Of a DNA stretch of 64,000 nt, positions 63,738 to 64,000 are shown piece by piece; the first letter of the stretch is position 1; each line of letters begins with the position of its first letter. The notes beneath the pieces were generated by a model, which saw only the letters and a list, made by a program, of their open reading frames with translations, made no database searches and was not told where the DNA came from. Origin of the DNA: Pseudomonadota bacterium. Its GTDB lineage: Bacteria; Pseudomonadota; Gammaproteobacteria; Steroidobacterales; Steroidobacteraceae. The stretch covers positions 36,193-100,192 of the forward strand of contig JABBNZ010000004.1 of assembly GCA_019352035.1 (NCBI GenBank), given 5' to 3'. The translations under genes were made by a program, and so were the position numbers.

Positions 63738-64000
63738 AGCGTTTCCCGGGGCACGTCCTCTCGCGTTCGCGGGTCTCGGAGTTGCGCGCGGAGCGCGTCA
63801 GGATTTCCGGTCCGGCCGGCGAGATCGAAGCGCTGGTGGAGATGCCCGCCGATGGCCCCGCCGGCGCGCCGGAGCGGTTCGGCGTCGTCTGCCATCCCCA
63901 CCCGCTCTATGGCGGCACGCTCGACAACAAGGTCGTCTACACGCTGGCTCGGGCGTTCGTGGAACTCGCAGTCCCGGCCATCCGCTTCAACTTTCGCGGG
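63734..64000 (+). CDS. Alpha/beta hydrolase (partial, runs off the window)
   Basis: The ATG at 63734 overlaps the htpG stop. The 89 residues present include [25 protein letters not shown], then [41 protein letters not shown]. The HPHPLxGGTxxNKVV and RFNFRG motifs are typical of the YqiA/dienelactone-hydrolase-like alpha/beta hydrolases often annotated as OsmC/YfbB-related hydrolases. The nucleophile Ser should lie beyond the window edge. Confidence 0.85.
   Translation, partial: MKRFPGHVLSRSRVSELRAERVRISGPAGEIEALVEMPADGPAGAPERFGVVCHPHPLYGGTLDNKVVYTLARAFVELAVPAIRFNFRG

Overview
The window is GC-rich, densely coded bacterial chromosome, most likely from a gammaproteobacterium of the Steroidobacter/Nevskia/Xanthomonas neighbourhood. 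Reasons: the rpsU-yqeY-dnaG-rpoD macromolecular-synthesis operon sits head-to-head with tsaD; folB-folK and cca lie nearby; the class II ribonucleotide reductase is split into nrdJa and nrdJb as in Pseudomonas; and there are a PEP-CTERM protein and a TonB-dependent receptor. The genus is inference. No rRNA, tRNA, CRISPR array or insertion sequence was recognised.

Layout. 1-4.2 kb: a MEDS-PAS-PAS hybrid histidine kinase, an Lrp/AsnC regulator and two small proteins. 4.3-18.6 kb: housekeeping genes, namely rpoD, dnaG, yqeY and rpsU on the minus strand, then tsaD, folB, folK, a pteridine reductase, a MidA-type methyltransferase, a lipoprotein aminopeptidase, cca, an atypical SDR, a DegQ-type protease and Hsp20. 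18.6-23.2 kb: a 600-bp control region with a likely sigma-32 promoter and two NrdR-like boxes, followed by nrdJa and nrdJb. nrdJa is interrupted by a LAGLIDADG intein immediately before the radical-site cysteine. 23.3-29 kb: a PEP-CTERM protein behind a sigma-54-type promoter, then a translationally coupled pair encoding a SIR2-TIR protein and an nSTAND1-type membrane NTPase with a repeat region, a candidate NAD-linked immune system. 29-32 kb: an amino-acid permease, a dimethylargininase-like enzyme and a methyltransferase.

32.2-54.5 kb is the centrepiece: a sulfoquinovose (SQ) catabolic region. The plus-strand genes encode the sulfo-Entner-Doudoroff enzymes (mutarotase, SQ dehydrogenase, lactonase, IlvD/Edd dehydratase, HpcH/HpaI aldolase) and a GH31 sulfoquinovosidase with the full KERWY substrate signature. 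The divergent minus-strand operon suyA-suyB-comC-slcC-(sulfolactaldehyde dehydrogenase) would oxidise sulfolactaldehyde to (S)-sulfolactate, invert it through sulfopyruvate to (R)-sulfolactate and cleave the C-S bond. The inferred balance is SQ to two pyruvate plus sulfite. The sulfoquinovosidase unit continues with a GlpD homologue, an MFS transporter and a Gfo/Idh enzyme, then a periplasmic glycoside-oxidising module (DUF1080 protein, GMC oxidoreductase, Tat-carried small subunit) and a TonB-dependent receptor. A 19-bp palindrome, TCTTATAT-AAG-ATATAAGA, recurs at exactly the three promoter regions of this cluster, next to a GntR/UTRA regulator, which ties the units into one regulon.

54.6-64 kb: an EthD-like protein, a 790-bp gap with an orphan minus-strand terminator, mltD, an L,D-transpeptidase, ppnN, a ParA-like ATPase, two small proteins, a hairpin-rich intergenic region with a 53-bp dispersed repeat, htpG and the start of an alpha/beta hydrolase.

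Functions come from motif reading and remembered family signatures. No database search was run.
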